Positions 27,044 to 34,395 of a DNA stretch of 64,000 nucleotides are shown piece after piece (position 1 is the stretch's first letter; each line of letters starts with the position of its first letter). Under the pieces are notes generated by a model. That model was given only the letters and a program-made list of their open reading frames with translations, ran no database searches and was not told where the DNA came from. The translations under genes were made by a program, and so were the position numbers. Origin of the DNA: Desulfosalsimonas propionicica (GTDB taxonomy: Bacteria > Desulfobacterota > Desulfobacteria > Desulfobacterales > Desulfosalsimonadaceae); contig NZ_JACDUS010000006.1 of the NCBI RefSeq assembly GCF_013761005.1, positions 124,001 to 188,000 of the forward strand, written 5' to 3'.

Positions 27044-27065
27044 TTTGTTTTAAAAATGAAACAAA
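27044..27065 (+). promoter_or_regulatory. Candidate upstream activator site
   Basis: A near-perfect 22-bp palindrome TTTGTTT...GAAACAAA lies about 130 bases before the sigma-54 promoter, the usual distance for an enhancer-binding protein. A half site, TGAAACAAA, is at 27108-27116. Confidence 0.65.
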
Positions 27066-27185
27066 TCCAAAATCTGTCCAGGTGCAATCCCATTTCTTAA
27101 CGCTGTCTGAAACAAATGCTTTTCCCGCTCTCCGCAGGGGTTGCCGCCTTTCCCGGCAGGGGCCTGCTGCCGGAGGCCATTTTTG

Positions 27186-27201
27186 TGGCACGCTTCCTGC
27201 T
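27186..27201 (+). promoter_or_regulatory. Sigma-54 (-24/-12) promoter
   Basis: TGGCACGCTTCCTGCT matches the consensus TGGCACGN4TTGCW with one change (CTGC for TTGC) and the correct GG-to-GC spacing. It faces the 4-hydroxybutyryl-CoA dehydratase gene with a leader of about 115 bases and sits next to the gene for a sigma-54 activator. Confidence 0.8.
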
Positions 27202-27240
27202 GAATGCCGTTATTTCCAAAAAACGCTTGTCTGAATTGAA

Positions 27241-27277
27241 TGTTTCAAATTTTTCAAATGAAACGCTCAGTTTAGGG
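27241..27277 (+). promoter_or_regulatory. Leader palindrome and shared CTCAGTTTAGG motif
   Basis: GTTTCA-11 nt-TGAAAC lies between the sigma-54 promoter and the gene. It runs into GAAACGCTCAGTTTAGG, which matches both arms of the 1350-1451 inverted repeat except for one base. It may be another activator site or an RNA element. Confidence 0.55.
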
Positions 27278-27327
27278 CTTGTTCAGATCGCGATTAACAA
27301 CACTTTTCGCAAAGGAGCTTTGGGCAG

Positions 27328-28770
27328 ATGAAAACGGGAAAAGAATATGAAGACAGTTTACGGAAGCTAAATCTTAAGGTTTTTCTCTTCGGCCAAAGGG
27401 TTGAAAACATCGTTGATGATCCTGTCATCCGGCCGTCGATGAATGCGGTCAAGCTCACCTATGACCTGGCCCATCAGCCGGAATATGAGGACTTGATGAC
27501 CGCCACGTCCCACATTACCGGAAAGAAAATCAACCGGTTTACCCATATTCACCAGAATACCACCGATCTTGTGAAAAAAAGCAAGATGGGGCGTCTGCTG
27601 GGCTCGCTCACGGGCTGCTGCTTCCAGCGGTGCGTGGGCATGGATGCCATCAACGCCCTTTCCATTACCACGTTTAACATCGATGAAAAATATCAGACCG
27701 GTTATTATAAGCGGTTTTTGCAGTACCTGGAGTATGTCCAGGAGCAGGACCTGGTCTGCGACGGAGCCATGACCGATCCCAAGGGCGACCGGAGCCTGCC
27801 CCCAAGCCGTCAGCCCGATCCCGACGCCTTTCTTCACGTGATCGCCGAAAATGACGACGGCATTGTGGTCCGGGGTGCCAAGGCCCATCAGACCGGTGCG
27901 GTCAATTCCCATGAAATCATCGTGATGCCCACCATTGCCATGCGGGAAGATGATAAGGATTACGCCGTATCCTTTGCACTGCCCGCGGACGCCGAGGGCA
28001 TTTCCTATATCTACGGCCGCCAGTCCTGTGACATGCGCAAGCTCGAAGACGGGATGATCGACCGGGGAAATCAGCATTACGGGGGCCATGAGGCCCTTGT
28101 TGTCTTTGATGATGTTTTTGTTCCCTGGGACAGGGTGTTCATGTGCCGGGAACATGAGTTTGCCGGTGAACTCGTGGAGCATTTTGCCTCTTATCACAGG
28201 CAAAGCTATGCCTGCAAAGCCGGGGTGGGAGACGTGCTGATCGGCGCAACCCAGCTGGCCGCGGATTACAACGGGGCGGAGAAAGCCTCCCATGTCAAAG
28301 ACAAAATCATCGAGATGAACCATCTCAATGAAACCCTTTTCTGCGGCTCCCTGGCATGCGCCGGTGAGGGCGGAGCAAAGCCGTCGGGAACCTATTGCGT
28401 CAATGCGCTGCTGGCCAATGTCAGCAAGCAGAACGTCACGCGCTTTCCCTATGAAATCGCCCGACTGGCCCAGGATATCGCCGGCGGGCTCATGGTGACC
28501 TGCCCCTCGGAGCAGGATCTGCGGAACCCGGATACCGGCAAATGGATGGAGAAATACTACAAGACAAAAACAGATGTTCCCACTGAAAACCGCATCCGGA
28601 TTCTGCGGCTTATCGAAAACCTGACCCTGGGAACCGCGGCGGTGGGATATCTCACAGAGTCGATGCATGGGGCCGGATCCCCCCAGGCCCAGCGGATTAT
28701 GATTTCCAGGCTTGTCAACATGGAGGCCAAGAAAAACGTGGCCAAAAAACTCTGCGGTATTGATCAGTAG
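27328..28770 (+). CDS. abfD: 4-hydroxybutyryl-CoA dehydratase / vinylacetyl-CoA delta-isomerase
   Basis: The 480-residue protein belongs to the 4-hydroxybutyryl-CoA dehydratase family (HpaB fold), which turns 4-hydroxybutyryl-CoA into crotonyl-CoA by a ketyl-radical mechanism with FAD and a 4Fe-4S cluster. Cys98 and Cys102 (CFQRC), His290 and Cys296 (HRQSYAC) lie where the family's cluster ligands are expected (Cys99, Cys103, His292, Cys299 in Clostridium aminobutyricum); the one-residue shorter gap should be checked by alignment. The start follows AAAGGAGC. CoA-transferase and permease genes follow, forming a 4-hydroxybutyrate module. Confidence 0.93.
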   Translation: MKTGKEYEDSLRKLNLKVFLFGQRVENIVDDPVIRPSMNAVKLTYDLAHQPEYEDLMTATSHITGKKINRFTHIHQNTTDLVKKSKMGRLLGSLTGCCFQRCVGMDAINALSITTFNIDEKYQTGYYKRFLQYLEYVQEQDLVCDGAMTDPKGDRSLPPSRQPDPDAFLHVIAENDDGIVVRGAKAHQTGAVNSHEIIVMPTIAMREDDKDYAVSFALPADAEGISYIYGRQSCDMRKLEDGMIDRGNQHYGGHEALVVFDDVFVPWDRVFMCREHEFAGELVEHFASYHRQSYACKAGVGDVLIGATQLAADYNGAEKASHVKDKIIEMNHLNETLFCGSLACAGEGGAKPSGTYCVNALLANVSKQNVTRFPYEIARLAQDIAGGLMVTCPSEQDLRNPDTGKWMEKYYKTKTDVPTENRIRILRLIENLTLGTAAVGYLTESMHGAGSPQAQRIMISRLVNMEAKKNVAKKLCGIDQ

Positions 28771-28798
28771 ATTGCCGCCAACCCAACCAGGAGTGTTT

Positions 28799-30103
28799 AT
28801 GTATTGGCAAAAACGCTATGACAGCAAAAAGATGAGCGCCGCCGAGGCGGTGTCCAAAATACCGTCAAACAGCCGGGTGGTACTGGGGCATGCCGCCGGA
28901 GAGCCCGTGGCCCTGGTCGAGGCCATGGTGCAAAACAGCGCTTCTTATGAAAATGTTGAAATTGTCCACATGGTGGCCATGGGAAAAGGAAAATACTGCA
29001 ACCCGGAATACGAGGGGAGTTTCTTTCACAATGCCATTTTTGCCGGCGCATCCACCCGCAAGGCCATAAATGAAGGAAGGGCCGACTTTACGCCCTGTCA
29101 TTTCAGCAAAACCCCGAGTTTGTTCACTGAAGGGATTTTGCCCGTGGATGTTGCCCTTATCCTGGTTTCGCCGCCGGATAAACATGGTTACTGCTCCTGC
29201 GGGGTATCCGTGGATTACACCAAGCCCGCCGCCCGAAGCGCAAAGCGGGTTATCGCCGAAGTTTCGCCGAATATGCCCCGGACCTATGGCGATTCCCTGC
29301 TTCATATCTCTGAGATCGACTGCATTGTTGAAACCGATACCGCACCGGCTGTGCTCACCCCGCCGGAGCTCACTGAAAAGGACGAGCAAATCGGGCGGTA
29401 TATCGCGGGGTTGATCAATGACGGCGATTGCCTGCAGCTGGGTATCGGTGCGGTCCCGGATGCCATTTTGCGGTTTTTAAAGGACAAAAAGCATCTGGGG
29501 ATTCACAGCGAAATGATCTCAGACGGGGTGGTGGATCTGGTCGAGGCCGGGGTTATCGACTGTTCCAGGAAAAACTTCCATCCCGGCCGGATTATTATCT
29601 GCTTTCTCATGGGCACCCGGAAGCTTTACGATTTCGTGGGCAACAATCCGTTTGTGGAAATGTATTCGGTTGATTATACCAACAACCCGGCGGTGATTGC
29701 CAGAAACGACAACATGCTTTCGGTCAATTCCGCGTTGCAGGTGGATTTTGCGGGCCAGGTGGTTTCCGATACCATCGGCTATAAGCAGTACAGCGGCACA
29801 GGCGGGCAGCTCGATTTTGTACGGGGTGCTGCCTGGTCTGAAAACGGCCGCTCCATCCTGGCTTTTCATTCCACCACTGCCAAGGGAAAAATATCGAAAA
29901 TCGTCCCCCACATCGATGAAGGCGCCTCTGTGGCCACGCCGCGGGCGGATACGCACTACATCGTAACCGAATACGGTGTGGCCGACCTGAAAGGCAAAAG
30001 TGTCTCCCAGCGGGCGCGGGCGCTTATCGATATCGCCCATCCCGATTTCAGGGAAGAGCTGTCCCGGCAGTATCATGCCATTTATAACAGGGCGGTGCGT
30101 TAA
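28799..30103 (+). CDS. 4-hydroxybutyrate CoA-transferase (acetyl-CoA hydrolase/transferase family)
   Basis: The 434-residue protein belongs to the Cat1/Cat2/AbfT family I CoA-transferases. It has the CoA-binding QLGIGAVPDAIL, the catalytic-Glu region LGIHSEMISDGVVDL, and the C-terminal GTGGQLDFVRGA block. The start at 28799 follows ACCAGGAG and is preferred over an open frame reaching back into the dehydratase gene. It would move CoA from acetyl-CoA to 4-hydroxybutyrate and feed the dehydratase 28 bases upstream. Specificity is inferred from context. Confidence 0.92.
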   Translation: MYWQKRYDSKKMSAAEAVSKIPSNSRVVLGHAAGEPVALVEAMVQNSASYENVEIVHMVAMGKGKYCNPEYEGSFFHNAIFAGASTRKAINEGRADFTPCHFSKTPSLFTEGILPVDVALILVSPPDKHGYCSCGVSVDYTKPAARSAKRVIAEVSPNMPRTYGDSLLHISEIDCIVETDTAPAVLTPPELTEKDEQIGRYIAGLINDGDCLQLGIGAVPDAILRFLKDKKHLGIHSEMISDGVVDLVEAGVIDCSRKNFHPGRIIICFLMGTRKLYDFVGNNPFVEMYSVDYTNNPAVIARNDNMLSVNSALQVDFAGQVVSDTIGYKQYSGTGGQLDFVRGAAWSENGRSILAFHSTTAKGKISKIVPHIDEGASVATPRADTHYIVTEYGVADLKGKSVSQRARALIDIAHPDFREELSRQYHAIYNRAVR

Positions 30104-30153
30104 ACCGGCGTCCGGTTTTTTTGTCATACCAAACCAGCAAAAAGGAGAAGAGT

Positions 30154-31617
30154 ATGGGTGTCCGAAAAAAACGAGAATACGGGGCAATACAACCCGGGAT
30201 TCCGCTGGGGCCGTTGACCTTACGGCTGCCGTTTGTTCACTACAGGCTGGAATGGGCCGATTTCGCCCAGGGGCTTTTGATGGCCGCGGTGTGTCTGGCC
30301 ATTATTCCCGTGTTAACAGAAACCCTGGGCATGTCTTTTCAAGTTGCCCTTGCTATTGTCATCCTTAACGGTACGCTTTATCTTGCCCACGTGACATTCG
30401 GTGACCCGGTGGTGCCGGGCTGGATCACCCCGGCCATTCCACTGATCATTGCCCATGTAACCACCTTTGATCCCGGACCAGAGAGAATGCAGGCGCTGAT
30501 TGCCTTTCAGCTGCTTTTCGGGGTCTTCTGCGTGGGACTGGGGGTTAGCGGGCTTGCCAAGAGATTTATCGCCCTGATTCCCAATGCCGTACAGTCCGCG
30601 GTCCTGGTGGGTGCGGGATTTGCCGCGGTGATGCTGATTTTCAAACCCGGGGAGGGAAGCAAATCATTTGATTCCCTCCCGGTGACAATCACCATATGCG
30701 TGGGGCTTGCCTTTTATCTGCTTTTCTCAGAAAGTTTCAAGGCCATTAAAAGAAAGCACAAGTGGGCCTATTATCTGGGCAATCTCGGCATGATGCCCGC
30801 CCTTGCACTGGCCATTTTCGTAGGCCCGCTGGCCGGTGAAATTCCGTGGCCGGATTATTCCGGGATCGGATTTTTTTCCAGGCCGGATTTTGCGGGGTTG
30901 TTTAGCGATTTTACAATGCTCGGCGCCATACCCATACCCAGCGCGGCCATGTTTGTCAGTTCGATTCCCCTTGTCTTAAGCGCCTATATTGTTGTATTCG
31001 GGGATGTACTCCAAAGCCAGGCCCTTCTCGAGGATGCCCAGCGGTACCGGCCGGATGAGAAGATTGATTACAACCCCAACCGGTCGCACATCATATTTGG
31101 CGGAAGAAACGTGTTTATGAGCGTTTTTGGCCCGGATATATCCATGTGCGGGCCCCTGTGGGCGGCCATGCAGGTCGTGGTCTGCACTCGCTACAAAAAC
31201 GGTCCCGAGGCTATGGAGTCGATCAATTCGGGCGCGGCCTCATTTCGGTGGGGGACCTGGACAAGCTATTTCATTGCCCCGATTGTGGCCACAGTCAAGC
31301 CGATTCTCGGAATCGGGCTGGCCTCCACAATGATGGTCCAGGGATATGTGAGCGTGCGCGTGGGTGTTTTGAAATCCAAAGGTTTCAATGACCTGGGCAT
31401 TGCCGGGGTGGCCGGGGCCATTCTGGCCACCCGGGGTGCGGCCTGGGGTCTTGGGGCGGCACTGCTTCTGGTTGTACTGCAATACACCGGAGGCGCGTGG
31501 AAAAAGGCTTACAAGCCAGAAGATCCCGTATTTCCGATTGATTCTCCCGAAGAGATCCAAAAGGAGGTCGAGGAAAATCTCGGCGCTATTTCTCAACGGT
31601 CCAACAACAACAAATAG
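30154..31617 (+). CDS. NCS2-like multi-pass permease, candidate 4-hydroxybutyrate importer
   Basis: The 487-residue protein has about 12-14 hydrophobic segments and looks like a distant member of the xanthine/uracil (NCS2) or related APC-type families; blocks such as GDPVVPGWITPAIPLI and NAVQSAVLVGAGFAAVML recall these. The start at 30154 follows AAAAAGGAGAAG. It is 50 bases behind the CoA-transferase gene in the same operon, so uptake of 4-hydroxybutyrate or a related carboxylate is the best guess, without direct evidence for the substrate. Confidence 0.75.
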   Translation: MGVRKKREYGAIQPGIPLGPLTLRLPFVHYRLEWADFAQGLLMAAVCLAIIPVLTETLGMSFQVALAIVILNGTLYLAHVTFGDPVVPGWITPAIPLIIAHVTTFDPGPERMQALIAFQLLFGVFCVGLGVSGLAKRFIALIPNAVQSAVLVGAGFAAVMLIFKPGEGSKSFDSLPVTITICVGLAFYLLFSESFKAIKRKHKWAYYLGNLGMMPALALAIFVGPLAGEIPWPDYSGIGFFSRPDFAGLFSDFTMLGAIPIPSAAMFVSSIPLVLSAYIVVFGDVLQSQALLEDAQRYRPDEKIDYNPNRSHIIFGGRNVFMSVFGPDISMCGPLWAAMQVVVCTRYKNGPEAMESINSGAASFRWGTWTSYFIAPIVATVKPILGIGLASTMMVQGYVSVRVGVLKSKGFNDLGIAGVAGAILATRGAAWGLGAALLLVVLQYTGGAWKKAYKPEDPVFPIDSPEEIQKEVEENLGAISQRSNNNK

Positions 31618-31634
31618 AAGCCTTGCTGTAAAAC

Positions 31635-31690
31635 GGCCCGGTAGCTGGCCAGCATATCCAACCCAGCCTGCCGGGCCTTATCAAAACCGT
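31635..31690 (+). terminator. Terminator of the 4-hydroxybutyrate operon
   Basis: GGCCCGGTAGCTGG pairs, with one bulge, with CCAGCCTGCCGGGCC (31663-31677). A tract TTTTTTTT follows at 31690 after 13 bases. The distance makes it an imperfect but plausible terminator. Confidence 0.55.
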
Positions 31691-31709
31691 TTTTTTTACA
31701 GGATCGCAG

Positions 31710-32420
31710 ATGGCTTATATCGAGGACAAAACAGAGAAACAAACGGGCAATCCCGTTTTAAAGCATGTTTTCTTTATCCTTTTGTCGGCAGCGGTGCTGA
31801 CCGGGAGTATGCTTTTTTTTGCAAAAGACTGGAAAAAGGAACTGCCCACGATCCTGTTTATTGCCCTTGTGATTGCCCTGCTGATTGTTTTAGTGTCCAA
31901 AAAGACCCATCCCCTGGGCTGGAAAAAAATATTGAACAAAAATGAGTTCAATACCATCAAATCCTTTGAAGAAGCGGTTACCCGCAAGCTTTCCGAACTC
32001 GATGATGCCTATTTTATTTTCAGCAATTTCTCTTTTGAGCTGTTTAACGTGGACCACCTGGTTGTCTCAAAAAACGGGATTTTCGTTGTGGGCAGGGTCC
32101 ATTACACAGAAAAACTCCAGGTCGTCAGCAACGCGCTTTTTGCCGGGGGCAACAGCCTTGAGGCCCTGACAGACAGGACCTGGCGCCTTTGTCATTTTAT
32201 CAATATCATCATCCGAAAGGGCTTTAAGGGCCTTGAAATAATGCCTGTTCCCATACTCGTTGTGCCGGATGTCCATGCCGGTGCCATGACAGAATTCAAC
32301 GGTATTGCCATCACCACCATCGAAGACCTCAACGATACCATTGCCGGCCGGCTGGCTTTTCCCATCGACAGGGAACATGCCGAGGGCTTTGCTTTTTACA
32401 TGAAAAAGATGTACATGTAA
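31710..32420 (+). CDS. Membrane-anchored NERD-like protein with altered active site
   Basis: The 236-residue protein has two N-terminal membrane helices (about residues 20-40 and 48-65) and a cytoplasmic domain that reads like a nuclease-related (NERD) fold: FEEAVTRKLSELDDAYFIFSN, VDHLVVSKNGIFVV. The acidic-Asp of the core (VDHL) is present, but the following E-x-K triad position reads GRV, so the nuclease chemistry is probably lost. No partner gene is evident; it lies between the 4-hydroxybutyrate operon and degV (convergent). The assignment is by motif pattern only. Confidence 0.65.
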   Translation: MAYIEDKTEKQTGNPVLKHVFFILLSAAVLTGSMLFFAKDWKKELPTILFIALVIALLIVLVSKKTHPLGWKKILNKNEFNTIKSFEEAVTRKLSELDDAYFIFSNFSFELFNVDHLVVSKNGIFVVGRVHYTEKLQVVSNALFAGGNSLEALTDRTWRLCHFINIIIRKGFKGLEIMPVPILVVPDVHAGAMTEFNGIAITTIEDLNDTIAGRLAFPIDREHAEGFAFYMKKMYM

Positions 32421-32496
32421 GGGCCGCAGCAACCGCAAAGCAATGATTTCCGGAGCATTGGCGGGATTTGATTTTCCCCCTTTGCCCCTTAATTTC

Positions 32497-33366
32497 TCAG
32501 GCGGCTTTTTGCGGCAGCATGGCGATCGATAGGCTGCCGGGTCCGGTATGCACTGAAATGGTCGCGCCAACCTCGGCCAGCAAAATACTTTCTGCCGGCT
32601 TGCCAATGGCTGCGGCAAGCTTTTCCCTGGCAGCCATGCTTTCCTCGAGGTTGTCGGCATACGCCATCCAGATTTCGCAGTTTTTAAATTTTTCATGGTT
32701 TTGCTGCGCCAATGACACCAGATGCGACACAGCGGTTTTTTTGCCGCGGTGCCGCTCGACGGGTTCCAGGCGGGCATCTCTGAGCTGGATGATCGGTTTG
32801 ATATTCAGCATGTTTCCCACAAAGGCCTCAAACGCGTTGACCCGGCCGCCTTTTTTCAACCAGACCAGGTTTTCAACCGTAAACGCCATGAATACATTTT
32901 TTTGGTAAGCGGCGAGATGCTTTTCCAGATTTGCCGCAGGCACGCCCTTGCTGAGCAGCGCAACCGCTTTTTTGACCAAAAGGCTCAGGCTGATACTGAC
33001 ACTGCCGAGATCCAGGATGTGAACCCGCTGCGCATCCTTTTGCCCCATGAATTTGCGTGCCGCGCAGGCACTTTTATAATTTCCCGAGATTTCTTTGGAC
33101 AGGTGAAGGGAGACGACTTCGTCATGACGCTGGAGCAGTGAGTCAAAAAGTTTTGTGCATTCATAAGGATAAAACGGGGTGGTGTATACCTGCTTTTTTT
33201 TCTTTAGATTGTTCACCACTTCTTTGTTGGTAATGGTTTGCCCATGCAGGTGGTCTTTTTTCCCCACGACAATGTGAACAGGCAGAATGTGCAGGCCCAG
33301 CTGTTCTGCCATGCCGGGCGGGAAATCAGCCGTTGAGTCGCAAACAACCGCAAGACTTTTGGACAT
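32497..33366 (-). CDS. DegV-family fatty-acid-binding protein
   Basis: The 289-residue protein has the DegV start AVVCDSTADFP, the lipid-binding region TTPFYPYECTKLFDSLL, and KKGGRVNAFEAFVGNMLNIKPI in the C-terminal half. DegV/FakB proteins bind a fatty acid and present it to a kinase for phosphorylation. The start at 33366 follows AAAGAGGTG; the open frame extends ten residues upstream without a site. No fakA-like kinase gene is next to it. It converges with the NERD-like gene. Confidence 0.92.
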   Translation of the reverse strand: MSKSLAVVCDSTADFPPGMAEQLGLHILPVHIVVGKKDHLHGQTITNKEVVNNLKKKKQVYTTPFYPYECTKLFDSLLQRHDEVVSLHLSKEISGNYKSACAARKFMGQKDAQRVHILDLGSVSISLSLLVKKAVALLSKGVPAANLEKHLAAYQKNVFMAFTVENLVWLKKGGRVNAFEAFVGNMLNIKPIIQLRDARLEPVERHRGKKTAVSHLVSLAQQNHEKFKNCEIWMAYADNLEESMAAREKLAAAIGKPAESILLAEVGATISVHTGPGSLSIAMLPQKAA

Positions 33367-33695
33367 GATCACCTCTTTTGTTTTGAGTGTGAGCAAAGGA
33401 CTTGAAATAATATCATATAACCGATTTCATTGTGGTGTCAACTCGTTATTTCATGCAGGAATCCGTATCCAAAAATTTTTGACCCCGGTCAACAGCATCC
33501 GATGGTTTGCCAAAACCCTGTGCCATTTCCCGCGATCCGGTTGTTTGGTTGAAAATCGGGGGTAATTTGCTTTTTTCTTGTTCCGTGCCAAAAGAAAAAA
33601 GGTTGTTTTTCAGTTTTTGTCTTGTTACCGTGAAAACTGTGGCCTTTAAAAAAGGGCCAAAAATATTGTACGTGATCAAAGGAGGAGACAGCAAC
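33367..33695. other. Divergent intergenic region degV/cold-shock gene
   Basis: No gene is seen. It contains the TTGACCCCGGTCAA palindrome at 33479-33492 and an A+T-rich leader before the cold-shock gene, as is common for long cold-shock mRNA leaders. No -35/-10 pair is convincing. Confidence 0.4.
33479..33492. promoter_or_regulatory. Second FNR/HcpR-like palindrome
   Basis: TTGACCCCGGTCAA has the same TTGAC-N4-GTCAA form as the site before hcp. Its target, degV or the cold-shock gene, is uncertain and it may be chance. Confidence 0.35.
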
Positions 33696-33896
33696 ATGGA
33701 ACAGGGAACAGTAAAATGGTTTAATGAACAAAAAGGTTTTGGTTTTATCGAAAGAGAAGACGGCCCCGACGTTTTCGTTCATTTTTCCGCCATCAATGCA
33801 GATGGTTTCAAAACATTGAACGAAGGGGACAAGGTGAGCTTTGAGGTTGAGCAGGGACAAAAGGGTCCGGCTGCAACGAATGTAACAGTGCAGTAA
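33696..33896 (+). CDS. Cold-shock domain protein
   Basis: The 66-residue protein is a single cold-shock domain with RNP1 (KGFGFI) and RNP2 (VFVHF) intact, [16 protein letters not shown] at the start and an ending ATNVTVQ. It is a cytoplasmic single-strand nucleic-acid binder of the CspA family. AAAGGAGGAGAC precedes the ATG at 33696; an open frame reaching back to 33507 is not supported. A terminator follows at once. Confidence 0.97.
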   Translation: MEQGTVKWFNEQKGFGFIEREDGPDVFVHFSAINADGFKTLNEGDKVSFEVEQGQKGPAATNVTVQ

Positions 33897-33911
33897 AAGC
33901 CTTGATCCAAT

Positions 33912-33951
33912 AAAAAGGGTGCTTTCCGGGACAGGGAAGCACCCTTTTTTA
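33912..33951 (+). terminator. Terminator of the cold-shock gene
   Basis: AAAAAGGGTGCTTTCC pairs with GGGAAGCACCCTTTTTT around a short loop, ending in a U-tract. It starts 15 bases after the stop codon. Confidence 0.9.
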
Positions 33952-33994
33952 TTGGAATCATTACAATGAATGATTAATTGTCAGGATTTCCGAA

Positions 33995-34023
33995 CCCGGC
34001 CCGGCGGTCAGAGCCGGGCCGGG
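33995..34023 (-). terminator. G+C-rich hairpin after the small basic protein gene
   Basis: CCCGGCCCGGC and GCCGGGCCGGG form an 11-bp stem with a 7-nt loop just downstream (minus strand) of the 45-residue ORF. There is no clear U-tract. Confidence 0.55.
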
Positions 34024-34032
34024 GTTGTGCGG

Positions 34033-34170
34033 TTACTTCAGCAGACTGACGTAGCGTGCCACCTCGACGTCTTTTTTCCATGCCGGCCATTTATCGGCAC
34101 GATTGGTGTTTTTCCGCTCAGTCTGCCAAAACCGGCGGATTTTTCGGGTACGATTTCTGCGAAAGCCCAT
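34033..34170 (-). CDS. Small basic protein, hypothetical
   Basis: This 45-residue ORF starts MGFRRNRTRKIRRFWQ and ends ARYVSLLK; about a third of the residues are Arg or Lys. AAGGAGGGGGAAA is ideally placed before the ATG at 34170, and a strong hairpin follows 10 bases after the stop. A longer frame from 34215 has no ribosome site. These two signals make it a believable small gene. It could bind nucleic acid or the ribosome, but that is a guess from charge alone. Confidence 0.6.
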   Translation of the reverse strand: MGFRRNRTRKIRRFWQTERKNTNRADKWPAWKKDVEVARYVSLLK

Positions 34171-34395
34171 TTTCCCCCTCCTTGTGTTTATTTTTTTTCC
34201 GGCAGGGTTGTTCACAAGATCAGGGTTTTTTGCCTTTTTCTTGCCCTGCTTTTTATAGACAAAGGTTTGTAACTTTAAGTTCTCTTTGGGCTTTTTGCCC
34301 TGCCTGAATTATTTTTTCAATATTTTTTTATTCGTATCGTCAATTTCAAAATATGATTTAAAAATTTTTTGTAAAGTCATGATTGATAAGCTTGT

